This document shows positions 25,458 to 35,530 of a stretch of DNA of 64,000 nucleotides, one piece after another. This DNA comes from Mycolicibacterium chlorophenolicum. Lineage in GTDB: Bacteria > Actinomycetota > Actinomycetes > Mycobacteriales > Mycobacteriaceae. The stretch covers positions 183,655 to 247,654 of the forward strand of contig NZ_JYNL01000009.1 in assembly GCF_001044235.1 (NCBI RefSeq). The letters are read 5' to 3'. How positions within the stretch are numbered: position 1 is the first letter of the stretch; each line of letters begins with the position of its first letter. Under the pieces are notes generated by a model. It did not search any database and was not told where the DNA came from. It worked only from the letters and a program-made list of their open reading frames with translations. The translations under genes and the position numbers were made by a program.

Positions 25458-28400
25458 CTACCAGGGGCGAGCGTGAGCGGTTTGGATGACTTCGGGCACC
25501 ATGGTCTCGGCGTCGACGAGCATCGCCTGACCGGGTCGACGAGGCGCGAACTTGATGCCTGTTCCCGGCCACAACGTTCCCTCGGCGACCGGGCCGCTGA
25601 ACAGAAGCGTTGCTGACTGCGCGCCCGAGAGCGCCTTGTAGATGCGCGAACTCATCCGGGTGGTGGCGAAGCCCTGCGCCGGTCCGGTGATGTAGACGTG
25701 CAGGCCCAAGTCGTTGCGGCCCTCGACGAGGCCGGCGATCGGGTCGATTGGGTTCTCCTGCCCGAACATGGCCGTCGAGCCGCCGAAGGCTTGGACGCCG
25801 TCGACCAAGACGAAGATCTCGGGGCCGCTGTACCAGGAGCGGTCTCGGATCATGGCCGCGGTGAGTTGTTGGTCCATGGTGGGGTTGCGGCGCTCGATTT
25901 CGGTCTTGACCTTTGCGACGATCTCGCTGCTGGTGGTCTTGTCGCTGGAATAGCCCATGAGGTAGCCGCGCTTGCCGAGTTCCTCCTGCTCGGTGAGGAG
26001 CTCGTACTTCGTCTCCAAGATGACGATTTGAGCCTGCTCAGGAGTGAACTGCTGGACGATCGAATTGATGATGCCGCGCAGCAGCGATGTCCGCCCTGAC
26101 TTGGGCTCGCCCACAGCCACGAGGTGCGGCGAGGTCATGTCGGGGATGGTGACGATGCGCAGATCCTCTGTGCTGACACCGATGGGCAGGTGCTTGTCGG
26201 TGGCGCGTTGTCCGCTCCACCACTCGGCGAATTCCGTGGGTGCCGGGGCGTGCCCGAGTTTGCGCTGGCACGTCTGCACACGATGGCGGTCGTAGACGTC
26301 CCACACCACGCTGTAGTCGATGACCGGCGGCGCCGGGTCGACTCGGGGCGCCGTGATGGCCTCGCCCTGGGCGTCGGTGTGCAGCTGTTGCATGGCCGTC
26401 ACGAACCGTTGGATGGCTGAGCTGTAGTCGGCGTGAGGGTCGTAGACCGGGTTGCCTTCCTCTTCGCCAATCGGTTCTACGGGTTCGAACATCGGGATCA
26501 GAACGCGGGCGGCGAGTGATCGGTCGAGATCGACGCAGCGGCCCGGCTGGCGGGCGGGGATGGAACGGAGCAATGCTTTCTGGCGCTGATCGAGTCCTAT
26601 GGACGACGCTGGATCTTCGACGGCGAGTTGGATCGTGGTGCCGAAGAAATCGTTCAACTTGAGCGGGATTCGGTTTTGCGATTCGCCTGAGACGATGAGG
26701 TGCACGCCCAGGCGGCCGCCGTCGTTGAGCAGTCGAAGGAAGGTTTCCTTGGCCTCCGGTTTCTCATCGGTGAAGCTGGGGAAGCCGTCGATGACGAGGA
26801 AGTAGTGGCCGTACGGGTCGTCGTCGACGGGGTTGGCGGCGCGCGAGGCGAAGTATTGATCCAGGGACACCACTCCCCTGACACCGAACTCCCGCTCCCG
26901 GATGTCGATGAGCCTGAACGTTTCGCCGATGAGGCGAGCGACTTTGTCGGTGTCGGACTTGCGGGCGTAGCCGCCGACGTTGGGCATCTGTTCCATCTCG
27001 CCGAGCTTGGCGCCCGCGTAGTCGACGAGGTAGAACGAGCAGAACGCTGGGGAGTAGGCGCGGCAGGCGGCGGAGATGACGGCCTCGATGGCCGTCGTGC
27101 GACCCGACGAGCCGCGTCCGATGACCCGGATGTGAGCCTTGCTTCCTTCGGGGGTGATGACGTAGGGCAGGCGGGTGTGCAGCCGCGGCGCGTCCGTGTC
27201 GCCGATCCGCAGCTCGAGCCGTTGAGACGTGGCTGGCTGAATGTCGATGTCGGCGTAGCTGATGGGGGTACGCAGCGACGGCTTCCACAATTCGAGTCCC
27301 TTGACCTCATCGAAGTGCGAAAGACGCTCGATGAGCGCGTCGCGCATGGTCGCGTACTTGATCTTCTCGTTGCCCGAATCGGCCTCGGGGGCGGGTTGTT
27401 CGTCAGCGTCGGTGACGAACTGATTGCTCAGGGTGAACCGATGAAGCCGCCTCGCCGCTGTGGCGCCGTCGGCGTTCTGTGCGGCTGCGGCGACCTTGCC
27501 GAGACGCTTGGGGATGTAGGGCGCCTCGACGTCGAAGCTGATCCCGTTGGTGAGCCGTTCGCCGGTGTCACGGCGCAGGATGAAGGCACCGATACCCATC
27601 GGTAGGTCCTTGGCGGCGTCGGTGTCTTTGAGGACGGCCCTCGACCGTTGGCCCGTCTGCGTCTTCAAGGAGATGCCGAAGGTGAGGTGTTCCATGAGGT
27701 CCTGCAGCAACGACTGATCGATGTACTGCGAGCACGGGATGATGTGCATCCCTAGGCCACCACCAACAGCGCCGACCCGGGTCAGCAGTCGGAGGTAGCC
27801 CTGCTCCTTGTGGGTCTCCATGAACTCGCGGAACTCGTCGACGAAGATGAACAGATCTGGCAGGGGCGGGAGCGTGGGGTCTTCCCGGCGCATCTTGCGA
27901 TACGCCACGACGTCCTTGGCCTTGTACTTGCGCAGGAATTGCTCGCGGCGGATGATTTCGCCCTCGATCACCTCGTATGCGCGCTCGACGAGCTCGATTT
28001 CCTGTTCGAGGTTGGTGATGTTGGCGACCACGTGCGGCAACACCTCGTAGCCGGCGAAGGTCGAGCCGCCTTTGAAGTCCATCAGGATGAGGTTCAGTTT
28101 CTCGGGGGGGAAGAATGTCGCCAGCGCCAGAACTGTGCCGTTGAGCATGTAGCTCTTACCCGAGCGGGTCACGCCTTGGAACGCGCCGTGGAGGCCCGTG
28201 CCGCCGACGGAGGGTTCGGCGAAGTCGAGGGTGATGGGCTCGTTGGTCCGCTTGTAGTTCTCGGTTGCCCGAAATCCGATTGGGATCTCGAAGTTGGGGC
28301 TGAACGCGGTTTGCTTCCACCGCGGGCGGGGGTCGAACGTGGCGAGGTCTGTGATGCCGAGGGTCTGGAGGAAATCGGTTAGCTCCGTGGGTGCGGCGCT

Positions 28401-29624
28401 TTCGGTGGTCGCGACGCCGTCAAAGTTGGGCGGTCGGTGTCGGCTCATCTTCTGGGCGATGAGTCGGGCTTGCATGACGCTGACCGAGTCGGCGTGGGCG
28501 AAGTTCTTCTGTGTGGGGGTGGACAATTCGCGGCTTGCGGTGACTCTGATTCTTCCGGCGGTCTCGGTCAGCGATTCGCTGATGGCCCGCAGGATGATGA
28601 ATGTGGTGTTGGTGGTCGAAAAGCCAGGCGGCAGTGCGACGTCGGAGTCGGGGGTGTCGACGAAGACGACGGTGTGGCTGGTGTCCTCAGCGGGGCGTTC
28701 GCGGGTGTCGTTGACGAACTCCGAGACTGACCGCCAGGCGAGGCGTGCGGTGCCGGATCGGTCGGTGCGGAAGCGGTCCTGGGTGTGGGGCGCCCATTTG
28801 AGCCAGTCCCAGTCGTCGTTGTCGGGGTTGGGGCAGATGAGTCCGATGGTCAGGTCCCGTGGTGAGGAGTTGTACATCAGGGAGACGATGACGGCGCGGG
28901 CCAGTCCCATGACGGCCTCGTGATCACCACGGAACGCGTAGGCGGGCAGTTCTCGCAGGCTCAGACCCAGGGGGCAGTTGGTGACGAATTGCTGGGTGCG
29001 CATGAACCGCCGGTAGGCCGCGTAGGTGAATGGCTCCTGTTGTTCGTCGACGGGCTCTTGATCGCGGGTCTTGATGCGCGGGAAGACTCGGGTGATGCCG
29101 ACGCCGATGCGTGCGGTCAGCCATGGGTGCGTTGCTTCGGGCTCGTCGTCGGCGTCGTCGAGGGCTGGCGTTTCCGGGCGCACCGTCCACATGGTGGGGC
29201 GGCCGACGCGGGTGAAGAGGAGGTCGGGGTGTGGGTACACCAGTGATTGCAGGGCGTGGATTTGGCGGCCGTGTTGGTGGGCCAGTTTGCGCTTCTCCCT
29301 CAGCGCAAGCAGGTAGTTCTTGCGTTTGATGTTCAGCTCTCCCATCGAGCCGCCGCCAGCGCCGCCGACGCCGAGGTAGGCCAGCGCGCCGACGGCCATG
29401 CCCATCGGGGCCATCATCATCATGGGTGAGATGACGCGGGTTCCGGTGAAGATCATCATGCCGAAGAAGCTGATCATGATGACACCGATGAAGACGGGGA
29501 TCAGCCGCATGTACCAGGGCCCGGGGGCCTGTTCCTCGAGGATCTCGGGATCGGGGACCACGACGGGCTGATTGTCGATCGGTGGTGACACCCGCGGCGG
29601 TGAGACGAAGGCTTCAGTGGCCAT
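25458..29624 (-). CDS. eccC: EccC, FtsK/SpoIIIE-type ATPase of type VII secretion
   Basis: 1388 residues, the full one-chain form. Two membrane segments near residues 40-90 precede three ATPase domains. EccC drives Esx substrate recognition and export. Domain 1 has an intact Walker A (GVTRSGKSYML) and Walker B (LFIFVDEF). Domains 2 and 3 carry GRGSSGRTTAI and GEPKSGRTSLL, both with Arg in place of the Walker A Lys, so they probably do not hydrolyse ATP normally. Degenerate second and third domains are known in the family. The gene lies 71 bp after eccB in the same direction. Confidence 0.95.
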   Translation of the reverse strand: MATEAFVSPPRVSPPIDNQPVVVPDPEILEEQAPGPWYMRLIPVFIGVIMISFFGMMIFTGTRVISPMMMMAPMGMAVGALAYLGVGGAGGGSMGELNIKRKNYLLALREKRKLAHQHGRQIHALQSLVYPHPDLLFTRVGRPTMWTVRPETPALDDADDEPEATHPWLTARIGVGITRVFPRIKTRDQEPVDEQQEPFTYAAYRRFMRTQQFVTNCPLGLSLRELPAYAFRGDHEAVMGLARAVIVSLMYNSSPRDLTIGLICPNPDNDDWDWLKWAPHTQDRFRTDRSGTARLAWRSVSEFVNDTRERPAEDTSHTVVFVDTPDSDVALPPGFSTTNTTFIILRAISESLTETAGRIRVTASRELSTPTQKNFAHADSVSVMQARLIAQKMSRHRPPNFDGVATTESAAPTELTDFLQTLGITDLATFDPRPRWKQTAFSPNFEIPIGFRATENYKRTNEPITLDFAEPSVGGTGLHGAFQGVTRSGKSYMLNGTVLALATFFPPEKLNLILMDFKGGSTFAGYEVLPHVVANITNLEQEIELVERAYEVIEGEIIRREQFLRKYKAKDVVAYRKMRREDPTLPPLPDLFIFVDEFREFMETHKEQGYLRLLTRVGAVGGGLGMHIIPCSQYIDQSLLQDLMEHLTFGISLKTQTGQRSRAVLKDTDAAKDLPMGIGAFILRRDTGERLTNGISFDVEAPYIPKRLGKVAAAAQNADGATAARRLHRFTLSNQFVTDADEQPAPEADSGNEKIKYATMRDALIERLSHFDEVKGLELWKPSLRTPISYADIDIQPATSQRLELRIGDTDAPRLHTRLPYVITPEGSKAHIRVIGRGSSGRTTAIEAVISAACRAYSPAFCSFYLVDYAGAKLGEMEQMPNVGGYARKSDTDKVARLIGETFRLIDIREREFGVRGVVSLDQYFASRAANPVDDDPYGHYFLVIDGFPSFTDEKPEAKETFLRLLNDGGRLGVHLIVSGESQNRIPLKLNDFFGTTIQLAVEDPASSIGLDQRQKALLRSIPARQPGRCVDLDRSLAARVLIPMFEPVEPIGEEEGNPVYDPHADYSSAIQRFVTAMQQLHTDAQGEAITAPRVDPAPPVIDYSVVWDVYDRHRVQTCQRKLGHAPAPTEFAEWWSGQRATDKHLPIGVSTEDLRIVTIPDMTSPHLVAVGEPKSGRTSLLRGIINSIVQQFTPEQAQIVILETKYELLTEQEELGKRGYLMGYSSDKTTSSEIVAKVKTEIERRNPTMDQQLTAAMIRDRSWYSGPEIFVLVDGVQAFGGSTAMFGQENPIDPIAGLVEGRNDLGLHVYITGPAQGFATTRMSSRIYKALSGAQSATLLFSGPVAEGTLWPGTGIKFAPRRPGQAMLVDAETMVPEVIQTAHARPW

Positions 29625-29695
29625 GTGTGCGTATCCCCCTGTGACAGTTGGCGATTAGTCGAGTCAGAAATGAGTGGCGCTGCGGCGACACTGGG

Positions 29696-31222
29696 TCAGC
29701 CCGGCGGTGCGGCGGCCTGGTCGGCCTGTTGCGGGTTGGCGGGAATGGCCTTCTGGTTGAGGTCATCTGGCAGCAGGCCGTGAACGGTGAGTGCGTTGGC
29801 GCGTGACAAGGTGGACCCCGGTGCGTACAGCTTGGCGATCGACCACGGGATGGGCAGCGGGTCGCGGGTTCCCAACCCGAGCGCCTTGACGACCTCGTCG
29901 TACTGCCCGGAGGAATCAGGCCCGATCATGTAGCGGATCCCGGTGTCGTCGATGTACATGAGCTGTTCGGCGGCGTGGGAATCCGGTGCGGCGCCGGTGA
30001 TTCGGACGAACCAGCCGTGGCCGGGGTCGGTGAAGCTGGCGTTGGCGGTGGCGTTCGGGTCGGTGGACTTGAGCAGTGGAACGACCTTGCTGAGGTCCTC
30101 GGGGGCGATGGGAAGGGATTCGCCGGTGGAGATGGTCGTGGTGGCGCGCTGATCTCGTGCGCCCTTCTCCCATGACCAGCACAGGACGTGCGGCGTGCGG
30201 AAGGTCGGCGTGCGGTCGGGGTAGTGGTTGACGTCGATGTCGTTGGCCAGGGGTTGTTTGGCCAGGTCGGACGGATCGATGGTGGTGACCTGGTTGCTTC
30301 CGGTGTTGATCAGCAGTTGGGCGACGAATTCGGGTACCAGTTGCAGACCGTCGGAGAGGGCGACGCGGTATTGGCGTTGCCCGTCGGCGTCGCTGGTGGT
30401 GATGACGTCGCCGTTTCGGACCGCGGGCAGGCCGGGGTTTACTTGGCCTCGGTCAGCGATGTAGGGCGTGGTGAGTGTCGGCGCGGCGGGGATGGCGTTG
30501 AACAGGCCTAGCGAGATGGGGATGGCGTCGTCGATGACCTTCGGGTTGAGCGCGAGTGCGGCGCGGGTGGCCATGTCCTGGGGGGCGATCAACGTCCGCT
30601 CGCCCTTGTAGACCATCCAGAGTTGATCGGGCGCGGATTCGAGTTTGACGAGGATGGCGTCGGTGTTGCGCAGCGCACTGACGGCGGGGCTGACTGCGTC
30701 GGTGCCGGCGAGCAAGGTGGTCGACAGTGCATCGGTCTTGGTGAGCGAAAGATCGGTGGTGTCGGTGTGTTTGTCACAGACAGTCCAGTCGGCAGTGTCG
30801 TCGGTGCGCTGCGAGAGGTTGTTGGGGGCGGAGGGAATGCCCATCAGCTGGCCGCGCGGTTGGCCGGTCAGGGTGTCGTCCTTGACGACCTTGGGGGTGT
30901 CGGCCTTGCCGACGATCAGCCGCGCGGAGGCCAGGTTGGTGACCGGATGCAGAGCCCCGTCGAACATGACGTAGTAGCCGCCGGACTTGGTGATGACCAT
31001 GCTGGCGCCGTTCTGGTCGGCGCGTGAGGCGAACACCGACATCAGTAGCCCGATGGCGGGGATCATGGCGGCGAGGAAGATTCCCACGGCGAAGGCGAGG
31101 GTTTGGGGCGAGAAGGGGCTGGTGTTGAGGCTGGTGTCGCGGCGGGTGATGCCTTGTTCGATGCGGCGGACGCCAAGGCGGTAGCCGGACAGTTGGACCT
31201 TGGTTGTCAGTTGCCGTGCCAC
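29696..31222 (-). CDS. eccB: EccB, type VII secretion membrane protein
   Basis: 508 residues. The typical N-terminus (MARQLTTKVQLSGYRLGVRR) is followed by one membrane segment (AVGIFLAAMIPAIGLLMSVF) and a large outside domain. Two cysteines (WTVCDK and VLCWSW) fit the conserved disulfide of EccB. EccB caps the ESX membrane complex on the periplasmic side. The start overlaps the eccA stop by 16 bases, so the two are translated together. Confidence 0.95.
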   Translation of the reverse strand: MARQLTTKVQLSGYRLGVRRIEQGITRRDTSLNTSPFSPQTLAFAVGIFLAAMIPAIGLLMSVFASRADQNGASMVITKSGGYYVMFDGALHPVTNLASARLIVGKADTPKVVKDDTLTGQPRGQLMGIPSAPNNLSQRTDDTADWTVCDKHTDTTDLSLTKTDALSTTLLAGTDAVSPAVSALRNTDAILVKLESAPDQLWMVYKGERTLIAPQDMATRAALALNPKVIDDAIPISLGLFNAIPAAPTLTTPYIADRGQVNPGLPAVRNGDVITTSDADGQRQYRVALSDGLQLVPEFVAQLLINTGSNQVTTIDPSDLAKQPLANDIDVNHYPDRTPTFRTPHVLCWSWEKGARDQRATTTISTGESLPIAPEDLSKVVPLLKSTDPNATANASFTDPGHGWFVRITGAAPDSHAAEQLMYIDDTGIRYMIGPDSSGQYDEVVKALGLGTRDPLPIPWSIAKLYAPGSTLSRANALTVHGLLPDDLNQKAIPANPQQADQAAAPPG

Positions 31223-33084
31223 GTGTGTTCTCCCCCTGAGTTGTCGGCGCCGGTGTGCGGTGTGGTCGGTGGTGTCGGGCTGCGCCGGCCTAGGAGCGGA
31301 TCGATCTTGTCGCGCAACGCCAGGGCCACGTCCTCGGGCACGAGCGAGAAGAATTCCTCGTCGGACAGTGCCTGCATGTTGCTCGCGCCGACTCGAAGGC
31401 TGCGGTACTCCTCGGCGGCTTCGATGACGTTGCGCACGAAGCGGCCGTTGCCGGCGACGTCGATCAGACGTCGGCCGGCGTGATCTTGCACGAGCAGCAG
31501 TGAGCGCGTCTCGTCGACGATGAGGTCGCGCGACGCTGCGGGGAGTATCGAATTGCGTTGTTGGGCCAGCACTTCGGCGATCGCACCGATTTCTTCGGGG
31601 CTGTAGGAAGAGAAGTTGATTCGGCGGGCGACGCGAGAGCTGAGGCCGTCGTTGGCGTCGAGGAGGCGCTGGATGTCCTCGGGGTAGCCGGCGACGATGA
31701 CGACGAGCCGGTCTCGCTCGTTTTCCATCCGCGCAAGGATGGTGTCGATGGCGATCTTGCCGAAGTCGTTCTTGGTCTCTGACACGACCAGGGTGTAGGC
31801 CTCATCGATGAACAGAACGCCGTCGAGGGCACTGTCGATGACGGCGTTGGTCTTGGCTTCGGTTTCACCGATGTGCTGGCCGACCAGCTCGGCTCGGCGC
31901 ACCTCTTTGAGTTTGTTGGTCTTGATCATCCCCAGGCCGCACAAGATGTTGGCGACGATGCGGGCCACGGTGGTCTTGCCAGTTCCTGGTGGCCCGGTGA
32001 ACGCCATGTGCAGCGACTTCGCCTGTGCTCCCCGGCCGCGGCGTTTAGCCTCGACATCCCAGGCGACGTCTCTTCTGAACCGCAGAACCTGATGTTTGAC
32101 GTCGGTCATGCCGATCTGCCGGTTCAGTTCTGCGTCAGCTTCGGCGAGCAGCGTGTTTTGGGCTTCGGCGCGTTGGGCCTCGCGGACCTCGCTGAGGTCA
32201 GTTTCCGTGCTGGGATCCCAGTACGATCCGCGTTGCCGAATCAGTTCTGCGGTGGTCTGTTTCAGGGTGATCGTCGGATCTGCCAGCGCGGCGTCCAGTT
32301 TGTCGGTGCGCACGTAAGCCATTCCGCTGTTCCAGAGGATCGCCGCGGCGTCCTCGTCGCCTTTGGCGCGGGCGATCAGGCCGAGGTAGTAGCACGATTC
32401 GGCGCCGACGTTGATGTAGTGCGCGAGCTCGGCCTTCTTGAGGCGTTCCTCGGCGACGATGAAGTTGCCCAGGTGGGCGTAGGCGATGCCGCTGTACAGG
32501 TAGGCCGCGGACTGCAGGAGGGTGTCGGTCTCGCCGGCGTCGCGCTCATAGGCGTCGAACCTGTGGGGCGAGAGGACGTCTTGGGTGAGGTCGATGACGT
32601 CTTGCCAGCGTTCGGCGCGGAAGTGGATGTAGGCCTTCATGAGGGTCACGGGGGGCAGCGGTGACGGGGCGGCGTTGAGGACGTCGTAGGCGTCGGCGAA
32701 GCGGGACTGCCCGGCCAGGATGGCCGCGTAGCCGAGGTGGGCGATGGTGCGGGTCCGCAGGGTATAGGTCAGATCGAGTTCTGGGATGAGGCTGACCTTG
32801 GTGAAGAGGACGTCCTCCCGTAGCCGCTGGCCGTTCTCGATGACCTGGCCGAGCAGCTTTCCCCAGGTGGGCAGCGTTCGATAGATGTTCTCCACGATGG
32901 TGGGTGCCGCGGGGCGATCCTCGTCGAGGATGGCCAGTGCGCGGTAGAGGTCGCACTGATCGGGGTCGAGCTGCTGGATGCACCACTGGAAGTGTTCGCG
33001 CGCTGAGGCGGTGTTCTTGTGGACGATCCCGGCGGTCAGGCCGGTGCTGAAGTAGGTGACGAGGTCGCTGGTGCTTTGGGTCAT
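31207..33084 (-). CDS. eccA: EccA, AAA+ ATPase of type VII secretion
   Basis: 625 residues. Residues about 1-270 form the helical TPR-like domain of EccA, and the rest is a CbxX/CfqX-type AAA+ domain. Walker A is TGPPGTGKTTVAR (about residue 365), Walker B is GVLFIDEAYTL (about residue 425), and a sensor/arginine-finger stretch ends near GLSSRVARRI. EccA is cytosolic and is linked to substrate handling or release of chaperones. It is first in an eccA-eccB-eccC order. Confidence 0.95.
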   Translation of the reverse strand: MTQSTSDLVTYFSTGLTAGIVHKNTASAREHFQWCIQQLDPDQCDLYRALAILDEDRPAAPTIVENIYRTLPTWGKLLGQVIENGQRLREDVLFTKVSLIPELDLTYTLRTRTIAHLGYAAILAGQSRFADAYDVLNAAPSPLPPVTLMKAYIHFRAERWQDVIDLTQDVLSPHRFDAYERDAGETDTLLQSAAYLYSGIAYAHLGNFIVAEERLKKAELAHYINVGAESCYYLGLIARAKGDEDAAAILWNSGMAYVRTDKLDAALADPTITLKQTTAELIRQRGSYWDPSTETDLSEVREAQRAEAQNTLLAEADAELNRQIGMTDVKHQVLRFRRDVAWDVEAKRRGRGAQAKSLHMAFTGPPGTGKTTVARIVANILCGLGMIKTNKLKEVRRAELVGQHIGETEAKTNAVIDSALDGVLFIDEAYTLVVSETKNDFGKIAIDTILARMENERDRLVVIVAGYPEDIQRLLDANDGLSSRVARRINFSSYSPEEIGAIAEVLAQQRNSILPAASRDLIVDETRSLLLVQDHAGRRLIDVAGNGRFVRNVIEAAEEYRSLRVGASNMQALSDEEFFSLVPEDVALALRDKIDPLLGRRSPTPPTTPHTGADNSGGEHTWHGN

Positions 33085-33148
33085 GGTGTGGTCCCCCGGG
33101 GTGAGGCGGTCGAGGAAGGCCGCGGTGTGAAGATCATGGTTGCGGCGT

Positions 33149-34417
33149 TCAGGCTGTGCCGCCAGCGGGGCGGCCGATGATGCTGAGGTGGCCGACGGCG
33201 AACGATCCGTCGACTTGCCCCGCGTCGGGCCCGCCCAGGATGCCGGGCAGCGGGCCGCCCTGGTTGGGGACCGCGGGTGGGCGCTCTGTCCTCTGGATGG
33301 TCGCGGTGATGATCTGTGTGGCGATGTTGGGAATGGTGAGGGTGGCGCCGCCGCGGGTCGGGTTGATCTTCTGCACTATCTGCGTCCCTCCGATGCGCCA
33401 CAGGATCTGGGTGACCAAGCGGTGTTCGTTCCAGTGGTCTTCGCCGTTGGGTTCGACGTAGTCGAAACCGGGCACGATGGTGATCGCCGAGACGACCACG
33501 GGTTCTTTGAATTCGATCGTCAATACCCCGTTGTCGACGCCGTAGATGCGGGTGCAGATCCAGGCCTGCGACTTGTCTGATCCGAAGATCAGTCCCGGGT
33601 TGTCGGAGCTGCCGGCCGGGCAATCGGCGGAAACGTTCTGCGGCAACAGTGGGGTGTCGGCGGGGGCTGTCGTCGGCGGGGGCGGCGCCTCGGCCGTCAG
33701 AGGTGGTGCGTCGATCGGGGCGGAGTCGTGGCCTCCGCCGATGACGAGCGCGCCGGCCAGCGCTACCACCAGGACCGCGGCAACCGGTGCGGCGATGCGC
33801 GCCCACCCCGGCAACGATCCCCACATCGTTGCCAGCGAGTGACCGCGCTGGCGGGCAGGTTGGGGGTCCCACGGCGCGGTCGCAGGTATGGGGTTCCCCA
33901 ACGGAGCGGTGGGCGTCGGCGAGGCCGGCGGTGGGTCGTCGACGGGGGCGATATCGGCGACATCGTCGGGCACGGTGAGTTCGTCGGGCTGCGGTGGGTG
34001 CCACAGCGCGTAGCGGTCCTCCTCGACTGTTGCGGGGATGCCGGCGTGGTCGCCGTCGGGCAGCCATACCGGCGGGTCGGGGAAGGCTGGAGTGACTTTG
34101 CCGCCGCCCCCCTCGGCGCCACCCACGGGTGTCCACGGCGCCGCGACACTGGCCTGCGGGCTCGGCACGGTCTGGGCGGGGCGGGGATCGTCGCGTGCCC
34201 AGTCCTCCAACTCGGGTGCAGGTCGTTCGATCGGTGGCGGCGGTGGGGGCGCCGGAGCGGGAAGGACCTCGTTGAGCAGCGCGTTCATGGCTGCGTACTC
34301 GTCCTCAGGTGACAAGGTTCGGTCGGTGAGGAACTGATCGACCTGAGAATGGATGCGCTTGGCGTGCGCGGGTGCGATGTCTGCCGGGTCAAGCGGTAGG
34401 TCCCCCTTTTGTGCCAC
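33149..34417 (-). CDS. Proline-rich membrane protein with C-terminal discoidin-like domain
   Basis: 422 residues. A Pro-rich cytosolic part of about 205 residues is followed by one membrane segment (IAAPVAAVLVVALAGALVI), then a Pro/Thr linker and an outside domain of about 150 residues. That domain (CPAGSSDNPGLIFGSDKSQA, LTIEFKEPVVVSAITIVPG) resembles the F5/8 type C (discoidin) beta-sandwich, which often binds sugars or surfaces. Two cysteines may pair. It precedes eccA by 64 bp and is likely an ESX- or mating-associated surface protein. The domain call is by pattern only. Confidence 0.75.
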   Translation of the reverse strand: MAQKGDLPLDPADIAPAHAKRIHSQVDQFLTDRTLSPEDEYAAMNALLNEVLPAPAPPPPPPIERPAPELEDWARDDPRPAQTVPSPQASVAAPWTPVGGAEGGGGKVTPAFPDPPVWLPDGDHAGIPATVEEDRYALWHPPQPDELTVPDDVADIAPVDDPPPASPTPTAPLGNPIPATAPWDPQPARQRGHSLATMWGSLPGWARIAAPVAAVLVVALAGALVIGGGHDSAPIDAPPLTAEAPPPPTTAPADTPLLPQNVSADCPAGSSDNPGLIFGSDKSQAWICTRIYGVDNGVLTIEFKEPVVVSAITIVPGFDYVEPNGEDHWNEHRLVTQILWRIGGTQIVQKINPTRGGATLTIPNIATQIITATIQRTERPPAVPNQGGPLPGILGGPDAGQVDGSFAVGHLSIIGRPAGGTA

Positions 34418-34445
34418 GTCCGCTCGCGCCTCCGGTCCGATGTTT

Positions 34446-34461
34446 CAACTTGACTTTATGA
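34446..34461 (+). promoter_or_regulatory. CAACTTGACTTTA promoter-region motif, copy 1
   Basis: CAACTTGACTTTATGA lies about 45-55 bases before the TcpC-like start. The first 13 bases are repeated exactly at 42376-42388 before another gene. Each copy runs into a -10-like hexamer (TATGAT here). The region also lies upstream of the divergent gene at 34417. Confidence 0.5.
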
Positions 34462-34501
34462 TAGCGGCGAGTTGCCAACCGCCTGGAAAGACACCTTCAT
34501 C

Positions 34502-35401
34502 ATGCCGTCACTGTCCGAAATCCAGTTCACCCCGAGCGCGACACGGCGCCTTTTTTTCGCGACCGCCGCCGCCGCGTGGACGGCTCTTCTGGTCGTGATC
34601 GCCCTGATCGTCTGGCTCATTCGCATCGAGTCCGCACAGAAGCCAGTGGACGTCATGAGTGAGATCAACGCCTACGTCGGCGCGGAGTTCTTCGCCCGAA
34701 ACTTCCTGTTGGTCTGGCTGGGCGGCAGTCCCCACGAGGCGGAGAAATTGGCGACGATGACGGCGATGCCCGGCCAACCTCAGCTCAATGCCGACCCGTT
34801 CACCGTGCTCGATATCAACGCGGTGCCACCGGTGACGCGCACTGCTGCCGGCAAGGAGACCGAATGGGGTTTGACTCTTGCCGCCACCCTGATCTCACCC
34901 GGATCAGGCACGAACGCGCGCAATTACTTTCGTGTCACCTTCGTCGAGGCCGGTGGAACGTACAAGGCGTTGATGTGGCCGCGGCCGGTTAACAACGCTG
35001 CCCGGGCGGTGCAGATCAGTTCGTATTACACCAACGGCATCGCCGCCAACACTCCGTTGGGCACGCAGGTTGGCGCGTTCTTGACCGCGTTCTACACCGG
35101 CAACAACGCGGGTTCGCTGGGCAGCTACGTGTCCTCGGAATTCACCGACAGCGCCATCAAGGGCTCGCCGTACACGTCGGTGCAAATCACCTCGATCATG
35201 GCTGCCAAGGACTCCCCTGACACCGCTACGGCGCAGCCGGGCACCACGGTGCACGTGTTGGCGACGGCCAAGGCGGCAGTGAGCACGACGACGTTCAACA
35301 CCATCGACGCCCCGCTGCGGCTGACGCTGAGCAACAACAAGCAGTGGCTGGTTGACGGGTTCGACGAGCCGGTCCACTTCGGGGACGTCAGCTACAAGTA
35401 G
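34502..35401 (+). CDS. VirB8/TcpC-like conjugation protein
   Basis: 299 residues from ATG 34502; a TTG at 34472 would add ten. One N-terminal membrane segment (AAAWTALLVVIALIVWLI) is followed by an outside domain with two similar alpha/beta parts. The second ends in LRLTLSNNKQWLVDGFDEP, typical of the NTF2-like fold of TcpC/VirB8 proteins in Gram-positive type IV systems. It is transcribed opposite to the ESX genes from a motif shared with the gene at 42418. The family call is by architecture and context. Confidence 0.7.
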   Translation: MPSLSEIQFTPSATRRLFFATAAAAWTALLVVIALIVWLIRIESAQKPVDVMSEINAYVGAEFFARNFLLVWLGGSPHEAEKLATMTAMPGQPQLNADPFTVLDINAVPPVTRTAAGKETEWGLTLAATLISPGSGTNARNYFRVTFVEAGGTYKALMWPRPVNNAARAVQISSYYTNGIAANTPLGTQVGAFLTAFYTGNNAGSLGSYVSSEFTDSAIKGSPYTSVQITSIMAAKDSPDTATAQPGTTVHVLATAKAAVSTTTFNTIDAPLRLTLSNNKQWLVDGFDEPVHFGDVSYK

Positions 35402-35530
35402 CGGCCCGTCGTCAGGCTGCACCGACTGGGCCGCCGTACTTCGACGGCGCCTGGGCGGGCTGGGCGCCCGAGCCACTTCGGGCGGCCGGGCGCGGCCGGA
35501 TGGCACCCCCGTTGGCTTGTGCCCGAGCCC
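35402..35530. other. Gap between convergent genes
   Basis: GC-rich spacer of about 130 bp between the TcpC-like gene and the leftward gene ending at 35531. GGCGCC occurs twice around 35450-35468 (GGCGCCTGGGCGGGCTGGGC, then GCC), which could form a weak hairpin. No gene is seen. Confidence 0.3.
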
